NCBI GenBank assembly: GCA_955652025.1
Contig: CATPAO010000368.1
Location: forward strand, 1-10,651
Direction of reading: 5' to 3'
Origin: Casimicrobiaceae bacterium
GTDB taxonomy: Bacteria; Pseudomonadota; Gammaproteobacteria; Burkholderiales; Casimicrobiaceae
Length of the DNA stretch: 10,651 nucleotides
The notes under the pieces are model-generated. The model was not told the DNA's origin and did not search any database. It saw only the letters and a program-made list of their open reading frames with translations. The position numbers and the translations under genes are program-made. This document shows positions 1-7,512 of this stretch, piece by piece; the stretch's first letter is position 1, and each line of letters starts with the position of its first letter.

Positions 1-42
1 AAAGATCCGGCAGTTCTTCGACATTGCGCCGTAGTTGGTGTG

Positions 43-119
43 CCCCCACGCTTGCGGCTGCCGCCGCTGCACTGCCCCCCGAGGGGGAGTAATTCGCGCC
101 TTGGGACGGCCCGGCGGCG
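43..119. repeat. GC-rich structured intergenic element after prmB, Burkholderiales-type repeat, possible terminator
   Basis: The element begins two bases before the prmB stop codon, on its downstream side. An outer stem pairs GCCGCCG (60-66) with CGGCGGC (112-118). Inside it a hairpin pairs CCCCC (75-79) with GGGGG (83-87) over a three-base loop. Two alternative pairings compete: CCCCC at 43-47 could take the same G-run, and GCGGC (54-58) can pair with GCCGC (63-67). From memory, this layout (a C-run/G-run hairpin flanked by GCCGCC and GGCGGC, with a second C-run) resembles an intergenic repeat seen many times in Burkholderiales genomes; I could not search to confirm it. It has no T-run, so it is not a classical intrinsic terminator, but its place suggests it ends or protects the prmB transcript. 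Confidence 0.5.
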
Positions 120-120
120 C

Positions 121-1014
121 TCATGTCGCGGCTAAGTCCTCGCGTTGCAACAGAAACACCGCATCGACGTCGGACGCGGTGGCGAGCCACACGAACGGCA
201 GGCGCGGGAATGCTGTCTCCACGGCGTCCTTGCCATGGCCGACCTCGACCACCAGGATCCCGCGCTCGTTCAAGTGCGGCGGCGCCGCGTCGATGATCGC
301 TCGCACGGCATCCAGTCCATCGACGCCGCCCGCCAGCGCGAGCGAGGGCTCGTGGCGGAATTCCGACGGCAATTCCGCCATCGCTGTCGTCGTGACGTAC
401 GGCGGATTGCTGATGATGAGGTCGTAACGCTTGTCGCGCAGATTCGCGAACAGATCGGAGCGAAGGAGGTTGATGCGACCGGCCAGTCCGTAATCGCTGA
501 CGTTACGCTGTGCGACGGTGAGCGCGTCCGGCGAAATGTCGACCGCGTCGACGTCGGCGTTGGGGAACGCGTGCGCAAGTAGGATCGCGAGACATCCGGA
601 TCCGGTGCAAAGGTCGAGCGCCTTGCGCACGTCGTCCGGATTGGGCAGATAAGGCGCCAATCCCTCCGGCAATAGCGGTGCGATGAACGAGCGCGGAATG
701 ATGACGCGCGGATCGACGTAAAAACGGAACTCGCCGAGCCACGCTTCGCCGGTCAAGTACGCCGCGGGAACCCGTTCGTCGATCCGGCGCGCGAAGAGCG
801 CAGCAACCTGCGCTTTTTCCGCGTGGGTGAGCTGCGCGTCGAGAAATGTGTCGAGGCGATCCGGCGGCAGGTGCAGCACATGCAGCAGCAGGTACGCGGC
901 TTCGTCGAAGGCGTTCGTCGTGCCATGGCCGAACGCGAGTTTCGCCTCGCCGAAGCGGGTCACCGCGTAGCGCAGCCAGTCCCGCAGCGTTTCCAGGTCC
1001 TGCGGCAAACCCAT
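121..1014 (-). CDS. prmB: 50S ribosomal protein L3 N5-glutamine methyltransferase PrmB
   Basis: S-adenosylmethionine-dependent enzyme that methylates a glutamine side chain of ribosomal protein L3, in the cytoplasm. The 297-residue protein has the two-part layout of the PrmB/PrmC (HemK) family: a helical N-terminal domain (about 1-85) and a Rossmann methyltransferase domain. Visible motifs are the SAM loop LDLCTGSGC (133-141), the acidic VDAVDISPDAL segment (155-165) and the catalytic NPPY (203-206), which binds the target glutamine amide. PrmB is favoured over PrmC by the N-terminal FGHGTTNAFDEA (28-39), by CTGSGC where PrmC usually has GTGSGA, and by FRHEPSLALAGG (219-230). Length is normal. 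It starts 7 bases after the dapE stop, so it is probably co-transcribed and translationally coupled with dapE. It is the last gene of the pilU-dapE-prmB run. Confidence 0.93.
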   Translation of the reverse strand: MGLPQDLETLRDWLRYAVTRFGEAKLAFGHGTTNAFDEAAYLLLHVLHLPPDRLDTFLDAQLTHAEKAQVAALFARRIDERVPAAYLTGEAWLGEFRFYVDPRVIIPRSFIAPLLPEGLAPYLPNPDDVRKALDLCTGSGCLAILLAHAFPNADVDAVDISPDALTVAQRNVSDYGLAGRINLLRSDLFANLRDKRYDLIISNPPYVTTTAMAELPSEFRHEPSLALAGGVDGLDAVRAIIDAAPPHLNERGILVVEVGHGKDAVETAFPRLPFVWLATASDVDAVFLLQREDLAAT

Positions 1015-1021
1015 TGCCCGG

Positions 1022-2161
1022 TCAGAGAATCAGCCGCTCGAGCACGCGACGATAGATGGCTGACAGCGGCTCGAGGTCGGCGATCGCCACACGTTCGTTC
1101 AATTTGTGGATCGTCGCGTTGACCGGGCCCAGCTCGACGATCTCGTCGCAGATGTTGGCGATGAATCGGCCGTCGGAAGTTCCGCCGGCGGTCGACAGTG
1201 TCGGCGTGCGTCCGACCACGTCGCGCACGCTCCCGTTGACGACGTCGAGCAGGTGACCGCGTCGCGTCAGGAATGGGTTGCCGTGGCCGGTCCAAACCAA
1301 TCGATAGTCGAGTCGATGCCGGCGCAGCACGGATTCGAACCGTTCGACCAGCGACTCGCGTGTGCTGGCCGTCGAATAACGAAAATTGAACTTGAGCTCG
1401 AGCGAGCCGGGAATCACGTTCGTCGCGCCGGTTCCGGCGTGAATGTTCGAGCATTGCCAGGTCGTCGGCGGAAAATCGCCGTTGCCATCATCCCAGTGCG
1501 TTTGTGCGAGATCCGCCAGTGCGGGCGCCAATCGATGAATCGGGTTGTCGGCCAGCTGCGGATAAGCGACGTGCCCCTGGACGCCGCGGACGGTGAGCGT
1601 CCCCGAGAGCGTGCCGCGACGGCCGTTCTTGACCGTGTCGCCGAGTGCCTCGACCGATGAAGGTTCGCCGACGACACAGTAGTCGATTCTCGCGCCGGCC
1701 TCGGCGAGGCGCTCGACGACCTTCACCGTCCCGTCGGTCGACGGCCCTTCTTCGTCGGAGGTGATCAACAGCGCGATGGAGCCGCGCGGCGCCGGATGCG
1801 CGGAGAGAAAGTCCTCGATCGCCGTGACGAACGCGGCCACCGAGCTCTTCATGTCGGCGGCGCCGCGGCCGTACAAGTAACCGTCGCGTTCGGTGGGGGA
1901 GAACGGATCGGACTCCCATTGATCGACGGGACCGCTCGGCACGACGTCCGTATGGCCGGCGAAGCACAACAGTGGCGCTGCAGCGCCGCGGCGCGCCCAT
2001 AAGTTGGTGACGCCGTTGCTCTCCAGCGTATCGCAACGAAACCCAAGCGGCGCCAGCCGTGCCGAGACGAGCGTCTGACAGCCGGCATCGTCCGGCGTGA
2101 TCGAGCGGCGGGCGATCAGTTCACGGGCTAAGGCGAGCGTGGATCGAGCCGCGGCGTCCAT
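1022..2161 (-). CDS. dapE: Succinyl-diaminopimelate desuccinylase DapE
   Basis: Hydrolyses N-succinyl-LL-2,6-diaminopimelate to LL-diaminopimelate and succinate, in the succinylase branch that feeds lysine and peptidoglycan synthesis. It is a di-zinc M20-family hydrolase of 379 residues, the usual DapE length. The metal and catalytic residues are all present: H70 in GHTDVVP, bridging D103 in GRGAADMK, general base E137 and ligand E138 in SDEEGP, E166 in VGEPSS, and H352 near the C-terminus. GTSDGRF (327-333) is a DapE signature that separates it from ArgE and other M20 peptidases. The dimerisation (lid) domain lies between about 180 and 295. It follows pilU by 69 bases and precedes prmB by 7. 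The ATG at 2161 fits the family N-terminus. No strong ribosome-binding site or promoter is visible in the 69-base gap. Confidence 0.95.
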   Translation of the reverse strand: MDAAARSTLALARELIARRSITPDDAGCQTLVSARLAPLGFRCDTLESNGVTNLWARRGAAAPLLCFAGHTDVVPSGPVDQWESDPFSPTERDGYLYGRGAADMKSSVAAFVTAIEDFLSAHPAPRGSIALLITSDEEGPSTDGTVKVVERLAEAGARIDYCVVGEPSSVEALGDTVKNGRRGTLSGTLTVRGVQGHVAYPQLADNPIHRLAPALADLAQTHWDDGNGDFPPTTWQCSNIHAGTGATNVIPGSLELKFNFRYSTASTRESLVERFESVLRRHRLDYRLVWTGHGNPFLTRRGHLLDVVNGSVRDVVGRTPTLSTAGGTSDGRFIANICDEIVELGPVNATIHKLNERVAIADLEPLSAIYRRVLERLIL

Positions 2162-2230
2162 GCAGCGAATGGTAGCAAACGTAGCGCCGCACGCCGTGTC
2201 GGCGGAGCGGATCGACGGCCATGCGGACGC

Positions 2231-3406
2231 TCAATGCGGGCGATCGAGCAACTCCGGACTGATCGTCACGTTGGTGAAGTCCGCGTTGGCGGCGGGCCGC
2301 TTCCCCTCGCCCTTGGGCGCGTGTTCCATCGACTCGACGCGCGCGGTGGGCGTGTTCTGGTTGATCTGCCAGGCGAGATTGGTCGGCGAGTCGGAGGCCT
2401 TCATCGCCTCCTCGTACGTGACGACCCCGTCGAGGTACATCCGGCAAAGCGATTGCTCGAACGTCTGCGATCCGGGATAGAGCGACTGCTCCATCGCTTC
2501 CTTGATCTGCGAGAATTCGCCGCTCTTGATCAGCTCTCCGATCAGCGACGTGTTGAGCAGGATCTCGGTCGCCGGCTGCTGCGTGCCGTCGGTGTTGCGC
2601 ACGAGCCGCTGCGAAACGATCGCGCGAAGCCCGATCGACAGGTCGGAGAGAACCGCCGCGCGCGCATCGTGGGGAAACATGTTGATGATCCGTGACAGCG
2701 CGTGATAGCTGTTGTTGGCATGGATCGTCGACAAGCACAAGTGCCCGGTCAGCGTGTGGATGAGCGCCGATTGCATCGTCTCCTTGTCGCGGATTTCGCC
2801 CACCATGATGAGATCCGGCGCTTCGCGCAGCGCATTGGCGAGCGCCGCGTGATAGGTCATCGTGTCGACGCCGATTTCGCGCTGGTTCACGATGCTTTTC
2901 TTGTGCTGAAACAGGTATTCGATCGGATCCTCGATCGTGAGGATGTGCCCCGACTGGTTGCTGTTGCGGTGATCGATCATCGCCGCGAGCGTCGTCGACT
3001 TGCCCGAGCCGGTGGAGCCGGCGACCAGCACGAGGCCTCGCTTCTCCATCACGATGTCGAGCAGCACTGGCGGCAGCTTCAGCGCGGCGAACGTCGGCAC
3101 GGTGCTGCGAACGTAGCGGATGACGAGCGAGATCGTGCCGCGTTGGCGGAAGATATTGATCCGGTAGTTGCCGTACGCTCCTTCGAGATGGGAGAGGTTC
3201 ATCTCGAGCTCGTTCTCGAACTCGCGTGCTTGTTCCTTGCTCATCAATTCGTAGGCAATGCGGCGGACGGTCTCGGTATCCATTCGCTGGGTCGTGATCG
3301 GCGTCACGATGCCGTTGATCTTGATATTGATCGGCGCGCCACAGGTGACGAAAATGTCCGATGCCTGCTTTTCCGCCATCAACTTGAAGTAGGGGTCGAG
3401 GTACAT
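2231..3406 (-). CDS. pilU: PilT/PilU-family type IV pilus retraction ATPase, PilU-like
   Basis: Hexameric ATPase at the cytoplasmic base of type IV pili that helps depolymerise pilin during twitching. The 391-residue protein has the PilT-type N-terminal PAS-like domain (about 1-100) and a RecA-like ATPase domain. Motifs: Walker A GSTGSGKST (130-138), Asp box LTIEDPIEYL (156-165), Walker B DLIMVGEIRD (198-207) with E204, and His box STIHANN (226-232). A PilU rather than PilT assignment rests on AAMIDHRN (141-148), the YEEAMKASDSPTNL segment (331-344) in place of the PilT AIRNLIRE motif, and a polar tail of about 45 residues. No pilT or other pilus gene is visible next to it. It is first in the run before dapE and prmB and is divergent from the phosphorylase gene. 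A weak purine-rich GAAAGA lies about seven bases before the ATG. Confidence 0.87.
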   Translation of the reverse strand: MYLDPYFKLMAEKQASDIFVTCGAPINIKINGIVTPITTQRMDTETVRRIAYELMSKEQAREFENELEMNLSHLEGAYGNYRINIFRQRGTISLVIRYVRSTVPTFAALKLPPVLLDIVMEKRGLVLVAGSTGSGKSTTLAAMIDHRNSNQSGHILTIEDPIEYLFQHKKSIVNQREIGVDTMTYHAALANALREAPDLIMVGEIRDKETMQSALIHTLTGHLCLSTIHANNSYHALSRIINMFPHDARAAVLSDLSIGLRAIVSQRLVRNTDGTQQPATEILLNTSLIGELIKSGEFSQIKEAMEQSLYPGSQTFEQSLCRMYLDGVVTYEEAMKASDSPTNLAWQINQNTPTARVESMEHAPKGEGKRPAANADFTNVTISPELLDRPH

Positions 3407-3619
3407 GGGGTGTCTTTCGCGGCTAAAATGATGTTCGAGTACGTATCATCGTACCGAAGCTTTCAATGATAATGTCATGAATTGACATCGATATCGAGCC
3501 CGGGACGCCATTGTTGCACTTTTGGCTGGCGCGCTGAACGACGGCTCGCATTTGTCCATCACAACCCCGTCGGCACGGCATCGTTCTCTCCGTTAATTCA
3601 AACAGTTAAAGCAAGTTTC
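3407..3619. promoter_or_regulatory. Divergent intergenic region between pilU and the phosphorylase gene
   Basis: This 213-base stretch must hold the start signals for pilU (minus) and the phosphorylase-def pair (plus). It is visibly more AT-rich than its flanks, especially at 3421-3500. Two inverted repeats sit close together: GTACG/CGTAC (3439-3443 and 3450-3454, six-base spacer) and ATGTCA/TGACAT (3472-3477 and 3483-3488, five-base spacer). A TTGACA hexamer at 3482-3487 on the plus strand and TTGAAA at 3466-3461 on the minus strand match -35 boxes, but neither has a convincing -10 box 16-18 bases on, so no promoter is assigned. I see no gene in the region; the phosphorylase frame stays open upstream to about 3482, but that part does not look like coding sequence. 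Confidence 0.4.
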
Positions 3620-4357
3620 ATGCTCGCAATCATTGGCGGAACGGGCCTCACCCGCCTGTCGACGCTCGCGGTGGCGCACCGCGAGGTGGTGCGCACGCCG
3701 TACGGCGAGCCTTCGGCGGCGCTCGTGTTCGGCCAGCTGTCCGGCCGGGATGCGGTGTTCCTGGCCCGCCATGGGCACGGTCATACGATACCCCCGCACC
3801 GTGTCAACTATCGCGCCAATTTGTGGGCGTTGCAGCAGCGTGGCGCGCGCGCGGTGATCGCCGTCGCCTCCGTGGGCGCGATCCGCGGCTGCGCGCCAGG
3901 CGACCTGATCGTGCCGCATCAGCTGATCGACTACACGGCTGGACGCGCGCACACTTTTTTCGATGGCGCCGACCCGCAAGTCGTGCATGTGGACTTCACG
4001 CAGCCGTACACGCCGTTGCTGCGCGAGCGCGTCATCGCGGCGGCGGCCGCGGGCGGCATCGCGTTGATCGACGGCGGCGTCTATGGCGCGGTGTCGGGCC
4101 CGCGTCTCGAGACCGCGAGTGAAATCGATCGGATGGAAAAGGACGGTGCGACGCTTGTCGGCATGACGGGAATGCCGGAAGCGGCGCTGGCGCGCGAGCT
4201 CGAGCTGCCTTACGCCGCCGTGTGCGTCGTCGTGAACCATGCGGCCGGTCGCGGCGACAGCGCGCAGCAGATTTCGATGGAAAGCATCGCCAAGGTGCTC
4301 GCAACGGCAATGGACCGCGTTCACGCGCTCTTGAGTCGCCTGGCGTCCCTCGCGTAG
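3620..4357 (+). CDS. S-methyl-5'-thioinosine phosphorylase / purine nucleoside phosphorylase family (MTAP-like)
   Basis: Phosphorolytic enzyme of the MTAP/PNP (NP-II) family, 245 residues. Motifs in order: phosphate loop [10 protein letters not shown] (1-10), the [17 protein letters not shown] block (51-67) that marks MTAP-type trimers, ASVGAIR (83-89), [17 protein letters not shown] (153-169), and the base and ribose-site region GMTGMPEA (181-188). At the base-recognition loop it reads NHAAGRG (206-212), where adenine-specific MTAPs carry an aspartate. An asparagine there is typical of 6-oxopurine enzymes, so I infer use of methylthioinosine (as for Pseudomonas aeruginosa PA3004) or inosine/guanosine rather than methylthioadenosine. 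The start at 3620 is chosen because family members begin at this glycine-rich strand; no strong ribosome-binding site precedes it. Def begins 10 bases downstream, so the two are probably co-transcribed. No methylthioadenosine deaminase gene is seen nearby. Confidence 0.82.
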   Translation: MLAIIGGTGLTRLSTLAVAHREVVRTPYGEPSAALVFGQLSGRDAVFLARHGHGHTIPPHRVNYRANLWALQQRGARAVIAVASVGAIRGCAPGDLIVPHQLIDYTAGRAHTFFDGADPQVVHVDFTQPYTPLLRERVIAAAAAGGIALIDGGVYGAVSGPRLETASEIDRMEKDGATLVGMTGMPEAALARELELPYAAVCVVVNHAAGRGDSAQQISMESIAKVLATAMDRVHALLSRLASLA

Positions 4358-4367
4358 AGTTGAGAAC

Positions 4368-4898
4368 ATGATTCGCGACGTATTGCGGATGGGCGATCCG
4401 CGGCTCCTTGAACGCTCGCGCGAGGTCGCGCGCTTCGGTACATCGGCGCTCGACGCGCTGCTCACCGACATGCGCGACACGATGAAGGCGCAGAACGGCG
4501 CCGGCCTTGCGGCGCCACAGATCGGCGTTCCGCTTCGGGTGGTCATTTTCGGCGTCGACCACAATCCGCGTTATCCCGACGCCGAACCCGTGCCGTACAC
4601 CGAAATCATCAACCCAGCGCTGATGCCGCTCGGCGACGAGATGGAGGAGGGCTGGGAAGGCTGTCTGTCGGTCCCCGGGCTGCGGGGCGTCGTTCCGCGC
4701 TATGCGCGCCTTGCCTACACCGGGTTCGACCCGCAGGGACGGCCGATCAAGCGCGAGGCGAACGGCTTCCACGCGCGCGTCGTCCAGCACGAGTGCGACC
4801 ACCTGGACGGCATCCTGTATCCGATGCGGGTGCGCGACTTCTCCCGCTTCGGCTTCACCGACGTGCTGTTTCCCGACGTGGCGGTGATGGAAGAGTGA
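4368..4898 (+). CDS. def: Peptide deformylase
   Basis: Metalloenzyme that removes the N-formyl group from nascent proteins at the ribosome exit. All three family motifs are intact in 176 residues: [10 protein letters not shown] (44-53), EGCLSVPG (97-104) with metal ligand C99, and QHECDHLDG (140-148) with ligands H141 and H145 and catalytic E142. The N-terminal [16 protein letters not shown], the insert around 62-78 and the [16 protein letters not shown] block resemble the mitochondrial/plant PDF1A-like subgroup more than the short fmt-linked E. coli type. In many Burkholderiales this form is a second deformylase, so a paralogue beside fmt may exist elsewhere in this genome (inference). It lies 10 bases after the phosphorylase gene and ends 3 bases from the convergent glnD stop, which leaves no room for a terminator. 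Confidence 0.94.
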   Translation: MIRDVLRMGDPRLLERSREVARFGTSALDALLTDMRDTMKAQNGAGLAAPQIGVPLRVVIFGVDHNPRYPDAEPVPYTEIINPALMPLGDEMEEGWEGCLSVPGLRGVVPRYARLAYTGFDPQGRPIKREANGFHARVVQHECDHLDGILYPMRVRDFSRFGFTDVLFPDVAVMEE

Positions 4899-4901
4899 TC
4901 G

Positions 4902-7508
4902 TCATACTCGGAGTTGCTCGAACAACGTCGTTTCGAGCCGCAACAGCGCCTGCTCGTCGTGCAGGCGTGCGCCGTCGATCAGGAACACGTCTTCGGCGCG
5001 CTCGCCCAGCGTATTGATCTTCGCGCTCACCACGTTGACGTTGGCTTTGGCGAGGACGAAGGCGATTCGCGCCAGCAGCCCCGGGCGATCGCCGGCGACG
5101 ACCTCCAGGATGTAATGCGTGCCCTTGTCGTCCGGGAAGATCTGGACCTGCGGCGTCAGCGGGAAATGTTTGAGCTGGCGCGAAATGCGGCCCTCCACCG
5201 GCGGCTCGAGCGGGGGTTGCTCGGCCAAGCGACGCTTGAGCTCGAATTCGACGTACTGAATGGTTTCGCGATACGACGCCAGCGGATTGGACGGATCGTG
5301 CACGGCGAACGTGTCGAGCGCGTAACCGTGGCGCGTTGTATGCACTTTCGCCTCTAGGATCGACAGTCCGGCGCGGCCGAAGAATCCGCAGACGCGCGCA
5401 AACAATTCTTTCTGGTCGGGCACGTAGACGACGACCTGCAAACCGGCGCCGCCCCGCGCGAGGCGCGCTTTCGCGACCGGCGCCGTCCCGTCGACGCGCC
5501 AATACAGGTGGCGCGCATGCCACGCGATCTCGTCCGCGGTATGGCGCTGGAAATACGGCGTGTCGAGATGGCGCCACAGCGTGTCCTCCGCGTGGTCGGG
5601 CACCGCGTACAGACGCAACAGGCGCTTTGCCTCCGCTTGGCGCGCCTGTATGCTGTCCTGGATCGTCTTCAGCGCGCTTCCGCCGGTAAGCGTCGCGCGG
5701 GCGGCGCGGAACAGGTCCTCGAGCAGCTTGCCCTTCCACGCGTTCCACACCTTGGGACTGGTGCCGCGAATGTCCGCCACCGTCAAGAGATAAAGCGCGG
5801 TCAGCCGCCGTTCGCTGCCGACCTTTTGCGCAAACGCCGTGACGACCTGCGGGTCGGTGATGTCCTGCTTCTGCGCGGTCGCCGACATCGACAGGTGGTG
5901 TTCGACCAGCCACGCCACCAATTCCGTGTCCTCGCGCGAAAGTCCGTGCTGGACACCAAAGCGCGCCGCGTCGCGCGCGCCCAGGTCCGAATGGTCGCCG
6001 CCACGTCCCTTCGCAATGTCGTGGAACAGGCCCGCCACGTACAACACTTCCTTGTGCTCGAAATCGGCGATGAGCCGCGAGCACAGCGGGTATTCGTGCG
6101 CGTGTTGCGCCTCCGTGAAGCGGCGCAGGTTGCGGATCACCATCAAGATGTGCTCATCCACCGTGTAGACGTGGAACAGGTCGTGCTGCATCTGGCCGAC
6201 GATGCGCCCGAACGCCGGCAGATAAGCGCCCAGGATGCCGAACAGGTTCATCCGCCGAAGCTCGTGCGTAAGCCCGCGCGCCTCGCGAAATATGCGGATG
6301 AAACGCGCCCGATTCGCGGGATCGCGGCGGAACGCCACGTCGATCCGATGCCGCTCGCACCGCAACGCGCGAAGCGTGCGCGCCGACATCCCGGTAAGCT
6401 CGGGATGTCGCTGCAGCGCGAGGAACGCATCCAGCATTGCCGGCGGACGCCGCGCGAACAGATCGTCGTCGCGCAAGTCGAGCAACTGGTCGACGCGCTG
6501 GAACTCCGCGTCGATCGGCACCGGCTCGGTCGCCGCCGGATACAGCCGCGCGTGAATGTTCTGCAGCAGGATCGTGTTCATCTGGCGCACCAGCTTGGCC
6601 GCGCGGTAATAACGTTGCATCAGCTGCTCGCTGGCGCGCCGATTCGGCGTGTCGGAGAGCGCGAGTTCGCGCGCCAGCGCCGCCTGTTGATCGAAGACGA
6701 GCCTGTCCTCGCGTCTTTCCGCGAGATAGTGCAGCCGCACGCGCAACGCGCCGATAAAGCGCTCCTGCCGCGCCACCGCGCGCGCCTCGTCGGCGGTCAT
6801 CAACCCGTTTTGCGTCAACTCGCGCCACGTATTGCCGAGGCCGGCGGCACGCGCGATCCACAACACCGTCTGCAGGTCGCGGAGGCCCCCCGGGCTTTCC
6901 TTGACGTTGGGCTCGAGGTTATAGGCGGCGTCGTGGTATTTGATGTGACGCTGCTGCTGCTCCAGCAATTTGGCCGCGTAAAAAACATGAATGTCGAGCG
7001 TTGCGGCGAAGCGCCGGCGAAACTGATCGTAGAGCCTGCGCGACCCGGCGAGCAGCCGGCGCTCGAGCAGGCTGGTCCGGATGGTCACGTCGGCCATCTC
7101 GGTCTCGCACTCGTCGAGCGTCCGCACCGCGTGCGCGACTTCGAGGCCCACATCCCACACCGCGGCGAAAAAGGGTTCGACCGCGGCGGCTGCGGTGGGA
7201 TCCGGATCGGCGGGCAGCAGGATCAGCAGATCGACGTCGGATTGCGGAAACAATTGTCCGCGGCCGAAGCCGCCCACCGCCAGCAGCGCGAAATGCCGCG
7301 GCATCGCGAGCTCGGCCCAGACGCCGCGGACGACGCGGTCGACCAGCCGGGCGTGCTCGCGCAACAGCGCCGGCGTGTCTGGCTTGGCGTAGAACGCCTG
7401 CTTGAGCGCATCGCGCGACCGCGCGAGCTCCGCGCGCCAGAATGCGATCCGGGGCCGCGGCGGCAGAATCGCGGGACGTTCCGTTGCCGTCGTCGGCGCG
7501 CCGTCCAT
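4902..7508 (-). CDS. glnD: Bifunctional [protein-PII] uridylyltransferase / uridylyl-removing enzyme GlnD
   Basis: Primary glutamine sensor of the nitrogen cascade: it uridylylates PII proteins (GlnB/GlnK) when glutamine is low and removes UMP when glutamine is high. The 868-residue protein is full length with the standard order. The nucleotidyltransferase domain (about 70-215) carries GGFGRGQLFPQSDVD (79-93), with catalytic D91 and D93, and KESPGGLRDLQ (203-213). The HD hydrolase domain (about 440-590) carries H446 and H453, FHDIAKGRGGDHS (495-507) and the HH pair 537-538. Two ACT domains for glutamine sensing lie near 688-760 and 797-868; the second contains VAGDRPGLLARIAFVLA. The ATG at 7508 lies 4 bases after the map stop, so coupling with map is likely. 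Its end is convergent with def. No PII gene is in the window. Confidence 0.95.
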   Translation of the reverse strand: MDGAPTTATERPAILPPRPRIAFWRAELARSRDALKQAFYAKPDTPALLREHARLVDRVVRGVWAELAMPRHFALLAVGGFGRGQLFPQSDVDLLILLPADPDPTAAAAVEPFFAAVWDVGLEVAHAVRTLDECETEMADVTIRTSLLERRLLAGSRRLYDQFRRRFAATLDIHVFYAAKLLEQQQRHIKYHDAAYNLEPNVKESPGGLRDLQTVLWIARAAGLGNTWRELTQNGLMTADEARAVARQERFIGALRVRLHYLAERREDRLVFDQQAALARELALSDTPNRRASEQLMQRYYRAAKLVRQMNTILLQNIHARLYPAATEPVPIDAEFQRVDQLLDLRDDDLFARRPPAMLDAFLALQRHPELTGMSARTLRALRCERHRIDVAFRRDPANRARFIRIFREARGLTHELRRMNLFGILGAYLPAFGRIVGQMQHDLFHVYTVDEHILMVIRNLRRFTEAQHAHEYPLCSRLIADFEHKEVLYVAGLFHDIAKGRGGDHSDLGARDAARFGVQHGLSREDTELVAWLVEHHLSMSATAQKQDITDPQVVTAFAQKVGSERRLTALYLLTVADIRGTSPKVWNAWKGKLLEDLFRAARATLTGGSALKTIQDSIQARQAEAKRLLRLYAVPDHAEDTLWRHLDTPYFQRHTADEIAWHARHLYWRVDGTAPVAKARLARGGAGLQVVVYVPDQKELFARVCGFFGRAGLSILEAKVHTTRHGYALDTFAVHDPSNPLASYRETIQYVEFELKRRLAEQPPLEPPVEGRISRQLKHFPLTPQVQIFPDDKGTHYILEVVAGDRPGLLARIAFVLAKANVNVVSAKINTLGERAEDVFLIDGARLHDEQALLRLETTLFEQLRV

Positions 7509-7512
7509 GCGG

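Noticed and set aside
1..24. Possible start of a further minus-strand gene (ATG at 24, about 8 codons to the window edge)
   Set aside because: Only eight codons are visible, there is no Shine-Dalgarno at proper spacing and no recognisable N-terminus, so it is not called.
2702..3469. A 255-codon plus-strand frame over pilU
   Set aside because: It is antisense to a well-supported ATPase gene and has shadow-like composition (His/Arg/Val-rich) without motifs.
3482..3510. TTGACA as a -35 box for the phosphorylase operon
   Set aside because: No -10-like hexamer occurs 16-18 bases downstream; the hexamer is more simply part of the ATGTCA/TGACAT inverted repeat.
3482..3619. Upstream 46-codon extension of the phosphorylase gene
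   Set aside because: The family begins at the glycine-rich strand encoded from the ATG at 3620; the extension starts at a TTG and looks like intergenic translation.
4855..6084. A 409-codon open frame on the minus strand, out of frame with glnD
   Set aside because: It is an Arg/Ala/Pro-rich shadow of glnD in another frame on the same strand with no recognisable domain.
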